64,000 bases of DNA from Nocardiopsis quinghaiensis (GTDB lineage: Bacteria; Actinomycetota; Actinomycetes; Streptosporangiales; Streptosporangiaceae): assembly GCF_008638365.1 (NCBI RefSeq), contig NZ_VWVU01000023.1:1-64000 (forward strand), given 5' to 3'. Numbering within the stretch: position 1 is the first letter of the stretch; every line of letters starts with the position of its first letter. A program made the position numbers and the translations under genes. Below the pieces are notes generated by a model, which ran no database searches, had not been told where the DNA came from, and worked only from the letters and a program-made list of their open reading frames with translations. Below, piece by piece: positions 51,424 through 60,842 of this stretch.

Positions 51424-51749
51424 CCGCTCCGTGCTATCGCTACCGTGCTGCTCGCCTTGATCCGGGTCTCGCACCGTGGTCTCACCGCTTCACCGGATTT
51501 CCCGGAGGACGCCCCGGCCGACCGAGGCTCCGGGTCACGGAACGACGAAATGCTCCGCGAGGCGCCCGCCCCACCTGTACTGGACCTTGCGCCGCGGAGC
51601 ACACATCGGCCCCGGGCGGCGTCCGACGGCACCTCATGATCCCCGTGTCTGCGTCGACCGCCGCCCTGGGGACGCGTGGATACCTCGGGCGCCACCCGCT
51701 GGAACAGTTCCCACAGCCCATCCGGCACCAGGCGTCCAACCATCGACAC
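51424..51749 (-). pseudogene. IS5-family transposase remnant (N-terminal)
   Basis: The minus-strand frame begins MSMVGRLVPDGLWELFQR and VAPEVSTRPQGGGRRRHGDH, the common N-terminus of IS5-group transposases of actinomycetes. It then shifts frame and loses the catalytic part. No terminal repeats could be fixed. Confidence 0.7.
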
Positions 51750-51803
51750 GCGGCCAGGTCACCGAGAATCCAGATGAGATGGGCTCTTAGAAGGCGACAA
51801 CTC

Positions 51804-51960
51804 TCAGGAGGAGGCTCCGTAGCAGGTGGCGACCGCGGCGGCGCGGTCGCGCAGGGAGGTGCGCAGCCACTGTGGGGCCAGGGCTTCTTCGGCCCTCCCT
51901 CTCCCCGGATTGGCCGGGCGGATGGCTTGGTTGTTCAGGGATGCTGCGAGGTTGGGCGTA
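51804..51960 (-). pseudogene. TPR-protein C-terminal remnant
   Basis: ASLNNQAIRPANPGRGRAEE followed by ALAPQWLRTSLRDRAAAVAT recalls the repeat SLNNLAIRLADLGRREEALA of actinobacterial TPR/NB-ARC proteins. Only part of a repeat is present. Confidence 0.45.
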
Positions 51961-51984
51961 GGACTCGGGGCCCTGCGCGGCTCG

Positions 51985-52343
51985 CTGGGAGAGCGTTGGT
52001 GAGTTGCTCGAGGACCGCGCTGGGGGTGACGGGGGCGGCTGTGGTGTATTCCAGCGCTTTGGTGAGTGGGTCGGGGACCTCCGCTCGGGTGGCCGCCTTG
52101 ATAACCGCTGAACCCAGCATGTGAGTACGGCGTGTGCACAGCTTTGTCAGATGGTCTGCCAGGTCGGTCCGGGAGGGGTGGATCTCCCCGGGGTGATGGA
52201 GACTCAAGCCCCGCAGGTGACGGGTCCGGCTGCCCCAGGCGCGGGACCGTTCAGTCTGGAAGAGTTTCGGACGGCGGCCGAACACAGCCGAGGACAGGTT
52301 CGACCCGGGACCACCTGGTCCCCAGGCCACCTGCTCCTCGGGT
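51985..52343. other. Stretch without a supported gene
   Basis: A minus-strand frame reads DLADHLTKLCTRRTHMLGSA and then VIKAATRAEVPDPLTKALEY, which is protein-like but has no start or known family. It may be another relic in this IS-scarred segment. Confidence 0.35.
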
Positions 52344-53429
52344 CTATCCCTGCGGGGAAACAGTGGTCGGCTCGGGCCGAGGTGGGATCGTCCTCGGTAG
52401 GAGGAGAGGGGAGGTGCGGGGCGGAGCACAGGAGTTGCGCTCGACCAGACCGGCTCCGACACGGTAGACCCGGCCCGGCGCCTGCCCCAGTTCGGAGGAC
52501 TCGCGCATCTGCCGGAGGAGGAGGTCGAAGCACAGGCGCCCGAGCTCGCCCGCACCGTTGTCGACCACCGTCACGGAGGGCTGCCAACTGCGCAACCAGC
52601 TGATGTCCTCGTGACAGACCAGCGAAAGGTCCTCCGGAAGGCGCACACCCCGGCTGACGAGGGTCGGCAGGACCCCGAAGACGGCCTCGTGGTTGGCGGC
52701 GAACAGGGCGGTCATGTCCGGTCTGCGGTCCAGGAGCGCACGTGTCCCCTCGGCGCCGAAGGCCGGTGAGAAGGGACCGCGTTCGACCATCTCCGGATCC
52801 ACGCCGAGGCCGTGATCGCGCAGTGCCTGCTCGTAGCCGGCGAAGCGTTCACGGCCGGAGTTGGCCGAGGCCAGGCCGCCCACGTAGCCGATGGCGGTGT
52901 GCCCCAGTTCCAGGAGGTGGCGCGTGGCCGCGTGGGCGCCCTCTCGATCGGAGGCCAGAACGGAGGGCGCTCTTCCTCCCTCCGCGCCACGGATCACGTT
53001 GACCACGCCCGTCCCCGCGTCCATCAAATCGTCGCGCAGGTCGGAGTTCTGGCCCGTGCCGATGATCACGACACCGTCCACATTGTGTTCGGAGAGCATG
53101 CGCAGCACCGAACGTTCCTTGTCCGGGTCGGCGTCGGTGATGCACAGGAGGACCTGGTAGCCCTCGGCTGAGGCCCTGCGCTGCACCACGTCGGCGATCG
53201 TGTGGAACGAGGCGTTGATGAGGTTGTTCATCACCAGGCCGATCAGGCGCGACTGACGGGAGCGCAGCGCACTGGCGGCTCGATTGGGTCGGTAGCCCAG
53301 CCTACGTGCCGCGCTCTCCACCGCGGAGCGTGTCTCCTCGGAGATCAGCCCCGACCCGCTCAGGGCCCGGGACGCGGTACTTCGCGACACCCCCGCGGCC
53401 GTGGCTACGTCCTTGAGTGTGACCGCCAT
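52344..53429 (-). CDS. LacI-family repressor, divergent from a catabolic operon
   Basis: This 361-aa protein has an N-terminal HTH, VTLKDVATAAGVSRSTASRA then LSGSGLISEETRSAVESAA, with the hinge RSRQSRLIGLVMNNLINASF. The sugar-binding-like effector domain has GVVIIGTGQNSD, HTAIGYVGGLASANSGRER and VCHEDISWLRSWQPSVTVVD. ATG 53429 has GAGGAG upstream. It faces the plus-strand operon starting 53648 and is the obvious candidate to repress it. Effector unknown. Confidence 0.93.
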   Translation of the reverse strand: MAVTLKDVATAAGVSRSTASRALSGSGLISEETRSAVESAARRLGYRPNRAASALRSRQSRLIGLVMNNLINASFHTIADVVQRRASAEGYQVLLCITDADPDKERSVLRMLSEHNVDGVVIIGTGQNSDLRDDLMDAGTGVVNVIRGAEGGRAPSVLASDREGAHAATRHLLELGHTAIGYVGGLASANSGRERFAGYEQALRDHGLGVDPEMVERGPFSPAFGAEGTRALLDRRPDMTALFAANHEAVFGVLPTLVSRGVRLPEDLSLVCHEDISWLRSWQPSVTVVDNGAGELGRLCFDLLLRQMRESSELGQAPGRVYRVGAGLVERNSCAPPRTSPLLLPRTIPPRPEPTTVSPQG

Positions 53430-53647
53430 CTTCTCCTCTCGCCGTGCACGTTGGTGGGATCGGTTGCGGACATCGTAGCTCAAGGCCCCTCGGGAACAAG
53501 GTCACGATCATGAGTCTCTGGTGTTACTGCAGGTGAACTTCTTGTTTTGCTCTTGACTTTTCCTGAGCGTGGTGTGAACCATAATGCAACCGATCCCACA
53601 CGGATGACCTGGGGCGCTTAGGCATCCCCAGGCCGGAAGAGGCATGT
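53430..53647. promoter_or_regulatory. Divergent promoter region of the LacI gene and catabolic operon
   Basis: AT-richer than the flanks, with TTGACT (53549-53554) and CATAAT (53579-53584) on the plus strand, though with a spacing too long for a standard promoter. GTGTG at 53571 and CACAC at 53597 are distant symmetric pieces. No clear LacI palindrome could be fixed. Confidence 0.45.
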
Positions 53648-54592
53648 ATGGACCGCACCGATGTGAACTGGCGGGGGTACTGGCCCGCGGCGCCCACGCC
53701 CTTCGGCACCGACGGCGCCTTCGACGAGGAAGCCTGGACGAGTCTGCTCGGGAACTACGCAGACCAAGGAGTCCACGGGGTCCTGGTCAACGGGAGCACC
53801 GGGGAGTGGTTCAGCCAGAGCCGGCAAGAGCGCGAACGCGTCGCCGCTACCGCGGTCGCGGCGGTCGCCGGACGTTTTCCCGTCGTCGTGGGAGTCAGCG
53901 CCTACACGCCGGGAGAGGCCGCGTCGCTGGCCCGGCATGCCGCTGGGATCGGAGCGGACGGCGTACTCGCCACCCCACCGCCCTACGTCCACCCCACCGC
54001 CGACGAACTCCTCGCCTTCTACACGGAGGTCTCCAGAGCCACCGACCTGCCGTTCATGGTCTACAACTGGCCCCGCGGAGTGGCCGTCGACATGGCCGCC
54101 GACCAGGGCCTGGTGCACCGCCTCTGCGACCTGGAGAACGTCGTCGCCTTCAAGGACAGCACCGGGGACTGGACGCGCATGCTCGCCACGGTCGAGTCCG
54201 TCGGTGACCGGGTGCGTGTCTTCGGCAGCTTCCTCCACCGGAGGGGACTCGCGATCCTCGGTGGGTTGGGGGGCGACGGCAACATCGACGGTGGTGGTCT
54301 CGGCGCGCCCTACGCCGTGCCCGCCTACGAAGCGGTGTTCGACGGGGACATGGCCAGGGCGGCCGAGTGGACCGACCGCTACGCCACCTTGTCCTCCGCG
54401 CTGATCACGCCCGAATACAACGGGCGGATCGCCTCCCCGATCTCCCAGCTCAAGGCAGCCATGGCCATGCTCGGCCAGCCCGGCGGCACCGTGCGGCCAC
54501 CGCTCCTGCCGGTGACCTCCGCCGAAGACCTGGAGCGCGTACGCGAGGCACTCGTCGGGGCGGGACTCCTCTCTCCCGGCGGTGTCCGGTGA
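53648..54592 (+). CDS. DapA-family lyase/aldolase (dihydrodipicolinate synthase-like)
   Basis: This 314-aa protein has a class I aldolase fold: GVLVNGSTGEWFSQSRQE (pyruvate-carboxylate loop), Tyr139 in FMVYNWPRG and Schiff-base Lys169 in NVVAFKDSTGDW, the full active-site set. First gene of the catabolic operon, with GGAAGAGG before the ATG. Relatives in hydroxyproline breakdown deaminate pyrroline-4-hydroxy-2-carboxylate to ketoglutarate semialdehyde; others split keto-acids. Its place beside a three-part amine dehydrogenase fits the first, but this is inference. Confidence 0.88.
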   Translation: MDRTDVNWRGYWPAAPTPFGTDGAFDEEAWTSLLGNYADQGVHGVLVNGSTGEWFSQSRQERERVAATAVAAVAGRFPVVVGVSAYTPGEAASLARHAAGIGADGVLATPPPYVHPTADELLAFYTEVSRATDLPFMVYNWPRGVAVDMAADQGLVHRLCDLENVVAFKDSTGDWTRMLATVESVGDRVRVFGSFLHRRGLAILGGLGGDGNIDGGGLGAPYAVPAYEAVFDGDMARAAEWTDRYATLSSALITPEYNGRIASPISQLKAAMAMLGQPGGTVRPPLLPVTSAEDLERVREALVGAGLLSPGGVR

Positions 54593-54870
54593 TGGCCGAC
54601 GCGGCACCGCGGGTGCCGGTGACGCTGGACGGGCGCAGGGTCCTCGTCCGCTCCGGGACCAGCGTGGCCGCCGCGCTTCTGGAGCAGGGGCACTGGAACT
54701 TTCGCGTCAACCGGGTTTCCGGCCAGGGACGCGGTCCCTACTGCGGTATGGGCGTGTGCCTGGAGTGCGAGGTGACCGTGAACGAGCGCACCCACGTCAG
54801 AGCCTGCCTGGAACGGGTGTGCGAGGGCATGCGCATCGGCACCGGGACCGCTGAGGAGGAGGGGACATGA
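54592..54870 (+). CDS. Small 2Fe-2S subunit (HcnA / opine oxidase type)
   Basis: This 92-aa protein has a ferredoxin-like cysteine set in GPYCGMGVCLECEV with a fourth Cys in HVRACLERV. Such small subunits transfer electrons in three-part enzymes: hydrogen cyanide synthase HcnABC, opine oxidase and D-hydroxyproline dehydrogenase. Starts in the stop of the DapA-like gene (TGATG) and overlaps the next gene by 4 bp. Confidence 0.87.
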   Translation: MADAAPRVPVTLDGRRVLVRSGTSVAAALLEQGHWNFRVNRVSGQGRGPYCGMGVCLECEVTVNERTHVRACLERVCEGMRIGTGTAEEEGT

Positions 54871-56279
54871 CTACGAAGACCGGACCGCCGACCGTCCACA
54901 CGGCCCAAGCCGCCGTGGTCGGAGCGGGCCCCGCCGGGCTCGCGGCGGCGCTCGAACTCGCCCGCGGGGGGCTGGACGTCCTGTTGCTGGACGAGCAGCC
55001 CGAACCGGGAGGGCAGTACTACCGCCGCCCCGGCCCCGAGGTCCTGCGCACGGCGGGCGACCACCGGCCCGAAGGGGCGAACCTCATCTCCCGGGTGCGC
55101 GAGTCGGGGGTGCGCCTGCTCACCGGGCACACGGTCTGGGGAGTGGACGACGACCGCCGGACCCTTCTGGCGGTCGACCCCGACGGCACTCCCGTGCAGG
55201 TGCGGGCGGACTGGATCGTTGCGGCGACCGGGGCCTACGAAAGATCCGTTCCCTTCCCCGGATGGCAGCTTCCCGGTGTCGTCACCCCGGGCCTGGCCCA
55301 GCACATGTCCGCCGAGGGAGTCCGGCTGGGAAGGCGCACCGTCGTCGCGGGCTCGGGCCCCTTCCTCCTGCCGGTGGCCTGCGCCCTCCTGGAGAGGGGG
55401 GTGCGCGTCGTCGCCGTCGCGGAGGCGGGCAGACCCTACGCGCCCGGCGTCGCCGCCCTGGGCGCCCTGCGCTTCCCCTCCCGCCTGGTCGAACTGGCCT
55501 CCTACTTCGCGCGGCTGACACGACACGGAGTGCGGGTGCACCAGGACACCGTCGTCGCGGAGGCGCACGGCGGGGACCACGTGGAGTCGGCGACCCTCGT
55601 CAGGTTCTCCGACCCCGGCCGCGTGGTCGCCCGGCACGAGGTCGACGTCCTCTGCGTCGGCTACGGGTTCCGGCCCCAGTCCGATCTGCCACAGCTCTTC
55701 GGGTGCTCCATGGAGCGGGACCCGGTGACGGGGGACACGGTTCCCCGACTCACCCCGGTGGGACGCAGTTCCGTTCCCCACGTGTACGTCGTCGGCGAGG
55801 CGGCGGGGGTCGCGGGGGCGCCCACCGCCGTGGCCCGAGGCCGGGCCGCCGCGCTGGACATCCTCGCTGGGTGCGGCCGCGTGCCCGACCACAGGACCCG
55901 CAGGGCGGCGGCCGTGCGGATGGCGTCGCTGACGCGCTTCACCCGGCTGACCTCCGCCCTGTACCCGTCACCGGCGGACCTGGTCACCGCCCTCACACGC
56001 GAACTCCCCGGGCACACACTCGTGTGCCGGTGCGAGTGCGTCACCGCCGACACCCTGCGCGAAGCGGCCTCCGCCCCCGGCGGGTCCGACGTGCCCGCGA
56101 TCAAGGGCGACACCCGGGCGGGGATGGGACTGTGCCAGGCGCGCGAGTGCGGGCCGGCCCTGGAGGCACTGCGCACGGGCGGTGCGGGGACCGGGACGGT
56201 TCCGGCCCGAGTGCCGCTGCGTCCGCTTCCCGTCACCGCGGTCCTAGGGTTCTCCGATTCCTCCAGGGAGGACTCGTGA
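54867..56279 (+). CDS. FAD/NAD-binding subunit of amine dehydrogenase (HcnB / OoxA type)
   Basis: This 470-aa protein has FAD site AVVGAGPAGLAAALELARGG and EPGGQYYRRP, a second nucleotide fold at RTVVAGSGPFLLPVACALLE, and a C-terminal BFD-like 2Fe-2S part with CRCECVTADT and GLCQARECGPAL. This is the alpha subunit of three-part dehydrogenases that oxidise imino acids, opines or glycine. It is fully coupled to its neighbours. Confidence 0.88.
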   Translation: MTTKTGPPTVHTAQAAVVGAGPAGLAAALELARGGLDVLLLDEQPEPGGQYYRRPGPEVLRTAGDHRPEGANLISRVRESGVRLLTGHTVWGVDDDRRTLLAVDPDGTPVQVRADWIVAATGAYERSVPFPGWQLPGVVTPGLAQHMSAEGVRLGRRTVVAGSGPFLLPVACALLERGVRVVAVAEAGRPYAPGVAALGALRFPSRLVELASYFARLTRHGVRVHQDTVVAEAHGGDHVESATLVRFSDPGRVVARHEVDVLCVGYGFRPQSDLPQLFGCSMERDPVTGDTVPRLTPVGRSSVPHVYVVGEAAGVAGAPTAVARGRAAALDILAGCGRVPDHRTRRAAAVRMASLTRFTRLTSALYPSPADLVTALTRELPGHTLVCRCECVTADTLREAASAPGGSDVPAIKGDTRAGMGLCQARECGPALEALRTGGAGTGTVPARVPLRPLPVTAVLGFSDSSREDS

Positions 56280-57472
56280 ACACCTTCGACGCGGTGGTCA
56301 TCGGTGCCGGCGTTCTCGGCGCCGCCACCGCATTCGAACTCGCGCGGACGGGGATGTCCGTGCTCGTGCTGGAACGGGGCGCCCCCAACCGTGAGGGATC
56401 GGGCACCACCGCCGGCAACCTCCACATCCAGGCGGTGCACACGCGCCGTCCCGGTCAGGAGGTCCCCCTGGACAGCGAGGGCCTGCTCCCCGCGCAGAAG
56501 GCCGCGGACACCCTGTGGGCCGAGGCGGAGCACAGGCTCGAAGCGGACCTGGAGGTGCGCAGGAACGGCGGCTTCATGGTCGCCGAGACACCCGAGCAGC
56601 GAGAGGAGCTGTACACCAAGCACGTCTGGGAACAGCGTGCCGGCCTGAACACGGAGCTCCTGGACGGCGACACGGCCCGCGCGGCACTCCCGCTTCTGGG
56701 TCCGACGGTCACGGCCGCGACGTGGTGTCCCCACGACGGCTACGCCAACCCGCTCAAGGCCGCGCCCGCCTACCTGGCCGCCGCCAACCGCCTGGGAACG
56801 CGGATCAAGGCCTTCACCCCCGTCACCGGCCTGGAACGCCGGGGCTCCGGATGGAGGGTGTACACCCCCGACGGCCACCACGACGCCCCGGTGGTCATCA
56901 ACACCGCCGGCCCCTGGATCAGTGAGGTGTGCGCCCTCGCGGGCGTGGACTTGCGGATGGCCCCCGTCGCCATCCAGATGCACGTCACGGCCCGGGAACG
57001 GCCCGTACTGCACCACCTCGTGCAGCACATCGGCGAGGGTCTGTCCGTCAAGCAGGTCACCGCCGGAAACCTCCTCGTCGGCGGAGGCTGGCCCGCTCTC
57101 GGCATGAACCTCCAGGGACGCAGCACCGCGAGCGTGGAAAGCCTCGCGGGCAACATGGCCCAGGCGACCCGCGTCCTCCCCTTCCTGGCCGGGCTGCGCC
57201 TGCTGCGGATGTGGGCCGGTCCGCTCGCCGCCACTCCCGACGAGATGCCGGTGATCGGGCCGGTGCCCGGACAGGCCGGCCTCTACGTGGCGGGAGGCAC
57301 CTACGCCTTCACCTTCGCCCCCCTGTGGGGGGAGACGTTGAGCCGCATGGTCCGGGGAGAGCCCACCCGGATCGACGTTTCTTCCTTCGCCCCCGACCGG
57401 CTGACGGCCACCTGTGGGAGCACCGACCGCACGACCTCCGCACACACCGAGAAGGGAACAGCACCGTGCTGA
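56276..57472 (+). CDS. FAD-dependent D-amino-acid-oxidase-like subunit (HcnC / OoxB type)
   Basis: This 398-aa protein has GTG 56276 overlapping the previous stop (GTGA). The FAD motif is DAVVIGAGVLGAATAFELAR, followed by ERGAPNREGSGTTAGNLHIQ; near the end WAGPLAATPDEMPVIGPVPG and GLYVAGGTYAFTFAPLWGE are typical of DadA/glycine-oxidase-type enzymes. This subunit should carry the substrate site. A long Thr/Ser-rich tail follows. Confidence 0.87.
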   Translation: MNTFDAVVIGAGVLGAATAFELARTGMSVLVLERGAPNREGSGTTAGNLHIQAVHTRRPGQEVPLDSEGLLPAQKAADTLWAEAEHRLEADLEVRRNGGFMVAETPEQREELYTKHVWEQRAGLNTELLDGDTARAALPLLGPTVTAATWCPHDGYANPLKAAPAYLAAANRLGTRIKAFTPVTGLERRGSGWRVYTPDGHHDAPVVINTAGPWISEVCALAGVDLRMAPVAIQMHVTARERPVLHHLVQHIGEGLSVKQVTAGNLLVGGGWPALGMNLQGRSTASVESLAGNMAQATRVLPFLAGLRLLRMWAGPLAATPDEMPVIGPVPGQAGLYVAGGTYAFTFAPLWGETLSRMVRGEPTRIDVSSFAPDRLTATCGSTDRTTSAHTEKGTAPC

Positions 57473-58761
57473 ACCACAACCGTCCTCGCTCCGGTTCAGG
57501 CCAGGCAGGAACAGAGCAGTCACTGTGGCTGACAGAGGCCCATGTGGTCGACGTCCTCACCGGCTCCGTCGCCCGTGACCGCAGCGTCGAGCTCCGTGAC
57601 GGCCGGATCGCGCGGATCACCGCGGAGGCACCTCCGGCCGGCGCCGAGACCGTCAGCCTGGGCAGGCGCTACCTGATGCCCGGTCTGATCTCGGTGCACA
57701 CCCACCTGTCGGTCCTGTACCCCTTCGACGCGGCCGACTACGGGGAGAATCCCGCGACGACCGTCATGCGCGCCGCGGCGCGGGCCAAGGACGCCCTCAA
57801 CGCCGGTGTCACCACCGTGCGGACCCTCGGTGAACAGAACCGCGCCGACCTCCTCCTGAGGGACGCGGCCGCCAAGGGCTGGGCACCCGCTCCGCGCATC
57901 GTGGGCGGCGGCCAGGCGGTCTCCACCACAGGGGGCCACGGCAAGGGCGGGCTGAGCGTCTTCGCCGACGGCCACGACGAGTTCCTCAAGGCCGCCCGCG
58001 CCGAACTGGACGCCGGCGCCGACCACATCAAGATCTTCATCACGGGCGGAATCGCCCACTTCGGGGAGACCTTCAACAGCTCTCAGACCTCCAAGGAGGA
58101 GATGCGCGCCGCGGTGCGCGCGGCCCAGGAGAACGGTACCTACGTCGTGGCCCACGCCGGAGGGTCCGGAGCCATCGTGGAGGCCCTCGAATGCGGGGTC
58201 CGCGGCTTCGAACACGGCTATGACCTCGATGACGCCACCGTGGCGGAGATGGCCCGACGCCGCGCCTTCCTCACCCCCACCCTCACGGTGACACGGAGCC
58301 CGGAATGGATGCGGGCCCACGACTTCACCGAGTGGCAGATCGAACTCGCCATGAGTGTGGGACCGCAGCATCTGGAGAGCATCCGGCGGGCCGCCAAGGC
58401 ACGGCGCACCGACCCCGCCGATCCCGAGTCCCCGGGCATCACCATCGTGACCGGTACCGACTACCCGCCCGGTGAACCCATGGACGGCACGGTCACCCAG
58501 GTACGGGAGATGCAGTTCCTCACCGACGCCGGACTCTCCCCATCGGAGGCCCTCCAGGCCGCCACCGTCAACGCCGCACGCCTGGTCGGTCTCGACGACC
58601 GGATCGGCCGGGTCGAACAGGGATACGCCGCCGACCTCATCGCGGTCGACGCCGATCCCACCTCCGACATCGCCGCGCTCCACGACATCCCCCTGGTCAT
58701 CCAGGCGGGAGGGGTCGTGCGCAACGACCTTCCCCGAACGACCGCAGGAGGCAGGAAGTGA
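57466..58761 (+). CDS. Amidohydrolase, prolidase/imidazolonepropionase-like
   Basis: This 431-aa protein has GTG 57466 overlapping the previous gene. Metal ligands are in order: HTHLSVLYPFD (HxH), HIKIFITGG (Lys, likely carboxylated), VVAHAGGSGAI, GFEHGYDL and GTDYPPGEP (Asp). The pattern fits the group that includes Xaa-Pro and Xaa-Arg dipeptidases and cyclic-imide hydrolases. It is cytoplasmic. Here it may split imported dipeptides or a lactam and feed the dehydrogenase. Confidence 0.88.
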   Translation: MLNHNRPRSGSGQAGTEQSLWLTEAHVVDVLTGSVARDRSVELRDGRIARITAEAPPAGAETVSLGRRYLMPGLISVHTHLSVLYPFDAADYGENPATTVMRAAARAKDALNAGVTTVRTLGEQNRADLLLRDAAAKGWAPAPRIVGGGQAVSTTGGHGKGGLSVFADGHDEFLKAARAELDAGADHIKIFITGGIAHFGETFNSSQTSKEEMRAAVRAAQENGTYVVAHAGGSGAIVEALECGVRGFEHGYDLDDATVAEMARRRAFLTPTLTVTRSPEWMRAHDFTEWQIELAMSVGPQHLESIRRAAKARRTDPADPESPGITIVTGTDYPPGEPMDGTVTQVREMQFLTDAGLSPSEALQAATVNAARLVGLDDRIGRVEQGYAADLIAVDADPTSDIAALHDIPLVIQAGGVVRNDLPRTTAGGRK

Positions 58762-60842
58762 CCGACACCAACAAGCGTCCGCTGCGTCTGGCGGTGGACA
58801 TCGGCGGCACCTTCGTCGACGCACTCGCCTACGACGGGACCACGGGGGCGATCAGCCTCAACAAGGCCTCCACCACCCCCGCCGAGCCCGCCGCCGGTGT
58901 GCTGGAGGCCGTCGAGGGGCTGGCCGGGGACCTGGCGTCCGTGTCCGCCTTCGTGCACGGGACCACCCTGGGGTTGAACGCCATCCTCCAAAGGCGTGGG
59001 GCCGACGTCGGCATCATCACCAACGAGGGTTTCCGCGACCTGTTCGAGGTCGCCCGGGCGGCCATCCCGACCGAGCACATGTACAACTTCTCCTACGCTC
59101 CACCACCGGTCCTCGTGCCCAGGCGGCGTCGCCTCGGGGTCCCGGGCCGTGTCGACGCCCAGGGGCAGGTGGTGGCGGAGTTCGACGACGACGCGGTGCG
59201 CGAGGCGGGAAGGGTTCTGGTCGAGGAACACGGGCTGAGCTCCATCGCCGTGTGCTTCCTCCACTCCTATGCCAACCCCGAGCACGAGCAGAGGGCGGGC
59301 GCCGTCCTCAGGGAGGCATTCCCACACGTGTCGGTGTCGCTGTCCACGGACATCACCCGTGAGTACCGGGAGTACGAGCGCACCAGTACCGCCGTCATGG
59401 ACGCCTACATCCGCCCCGTCCTCAACGACTACATCAGTGTGCTGGAGTCGCGTCTTCGGGAGAGGGGACTGTCCGACCCGCTGCACATCATGCGTTCGGG
59501 AGGCGGGGCGATGACGGCCGACCTGGCCCGAACCGCTCCCCTGACCACGGTTCTGTCCGGTCCGGCCGGAGGCGTGGTGGGAGCCGGCTACCTCGCCTCG
59601 GAGTTGGGTATCGAACACCTGCTGTCCTTCGACGTGGGCGGCACGAGCATCGACTCGTGCGTGATCGTGGACGGAGAACCCGGTGAGGTCCACGAGGCGA
59701 GCATCGACAGCTTCCCGCTGCTCATCCCCATCTTCGACCTGCGCACCATCGGCGCCGGAGGCGGCTCCATCGCCTGGGTCGACGACGGCCTGCTCCGGGT
59801 GGGACCGCACAGTGCGGGGGCCGTGCCCGGTCCGGTCGCCTATGGCCAAGGCGGAACGGAACCCACCGTCACCGACGCGGCCCTGACTCTGGGTTACCTC
59901 GACGCCCGCGAGTTCCTGGGCGGCAAGATGGACGTCGATCCCGTCGCGGCGGCCGACGCCGTCCGCGACCGGCTCGCCGAGCCCCTGGGAGTGGACACGG
60001 CCGAAGCGGCCGCGAGTGTCTTCCGGGTCATGATGGCCCGTTCGGTCGGCGCGCTACGGGAGATCACGGTGGAGCGCGGTCTGGACCCGCGCGAGTTCAC
60101 CCTGCTCGCCTTCGGCGGGGCCGGTCCCATGCTCGGTCCCATGCTGGCACGTGAGATGGGCATCGCCACGACGATCGTGCCGCGCGTACCGGCGGCCTTC
60201 TCCGCCTTCGGCATGCTGATGTCGGACCTGGAGTACGAGTTCTCCAGCACGGTCCTGCGTTCTCTCGACGGGGAGAGCCTGGCGGGGCTGGAACCGCTCT
60301 TCGCCGACCTGGAGGAACAGGCGCGTTCGGTACTGGCCGAGCAGGGTGTCAGCGGGGAGCAGGGCCGACTGGTGCGGAGGGTGGACGTGCGCTACCGGGG
60401 CCAGGAGCACACCCTCGGCATCGACCTGGAACCGCACGACGGCGCCACCACCGTGCTGGACCGGTTCCACGAGCTCCACCGCTCCCGCTACGGGCACGCC
60501 ATGGACGAACCCTGCGAGGTCATGACCCTGCGCGTGCGAGCGGTGGGGAGCCTGCCCAAGCCCGCCCTCGCACGTGAGGAGCCGGCCGACGGTCCGGCCG
60601 GGGCCGTCGGTTCGCGCAAGGCCTTCGACCTGGCGGTCGGGGCCCTGGCGGAGTTCCCCGTCTACCGGCGGGAGGACCTGGCGCCCGGTCATCGCGTCCC
60701 GGGCCCGGCCATCGTCGAGGAGGGGACCGCCACCACCGTCCTGTTCGGGGACCAGGTCCTCACCATCGACGCCTACGGCCACCTGCTGGTCAACGCCGCC
60801 CAAGGCGGCACGGAGGAAACCACCCGGGAGGAGCACTCGTGA
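58758..60842 (+). CDS. hyuA: Hydantoinase/oxoprolinase subunit A
   Basis: This 694-aa protein opens LAVDIGGTFVDALAYDG with an actin-like ATPase fold. It includes FVHGTTLGLNAILQRRGADV, DITREYREYERTSTAVMDAY, LLSFDVGGTSIDSCV and AFGGAGPMLGPMLAREM, all family signatures. With subunit B it opens cyclic amides such as hydantoins, N-methylhydantoin or 5-oxoproline with ATP; acetophenone carboxylase subunits are related too. GTG start coupled to the amidohydrolase stop. Confidence 0.92.
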   Translation: MTDTNKRPLRLAVDIGGTFVDALAYDGTTGAISLNKASTTPAEPAAGVLEAVEGLAGDLASVSAFVHGTTLGLNAILQRRGADVGIITNEGFRDLFEVARAAIPTEHMYNFSYAPPPVLVPRRRRLGVPGRVDAQGQVVAEFDDDAVREAGRVLVEEHGLSSIAVCFLHSYANPEHEQRAGAVLREAFPHVSVSLSTDITREYREYERTSTAVMDAYIRPVLNDYISVLESRLRERGLSDPLHIMRSGGGAMTADLARTAPLTTVLSGPAGGVVGAGYLASELGIEHLLSFDVGGTSIDSCVIVDGEPGEVHEASIDSFPLLIPIFDLRTIGAGGGSIAWVDDGLLRVGPHSAGAVPGPVAYGQGGTEPTVTDAALTLGYLDAREFLGGKMDVDPVAAADAVRDRLAEPLGVDTAEAAASVFRVMMARSVGALREITVERGLDPREFTLLAFGGAGPMLGPMLAREMGIATTIVPRVPAAFSAFGMLMSDLEYEFSSTVLRSLDGESLAGLEPLFADLEEQARSVLAEQGVSGEQGRLVRRVDVRYRGQEHTLGIDLEPHDGATTVLDRFHELHRSRYGHAMDEPCEVMTLRVRAVGSLPKPALAREEPADGPAGAVGSRKAFDLAVGALAEFPVYRREDLAPGHRVPGPAIVEEGTATTVLFGDQVLTIDAYGHLLVNAAQGGTEETTREEHS

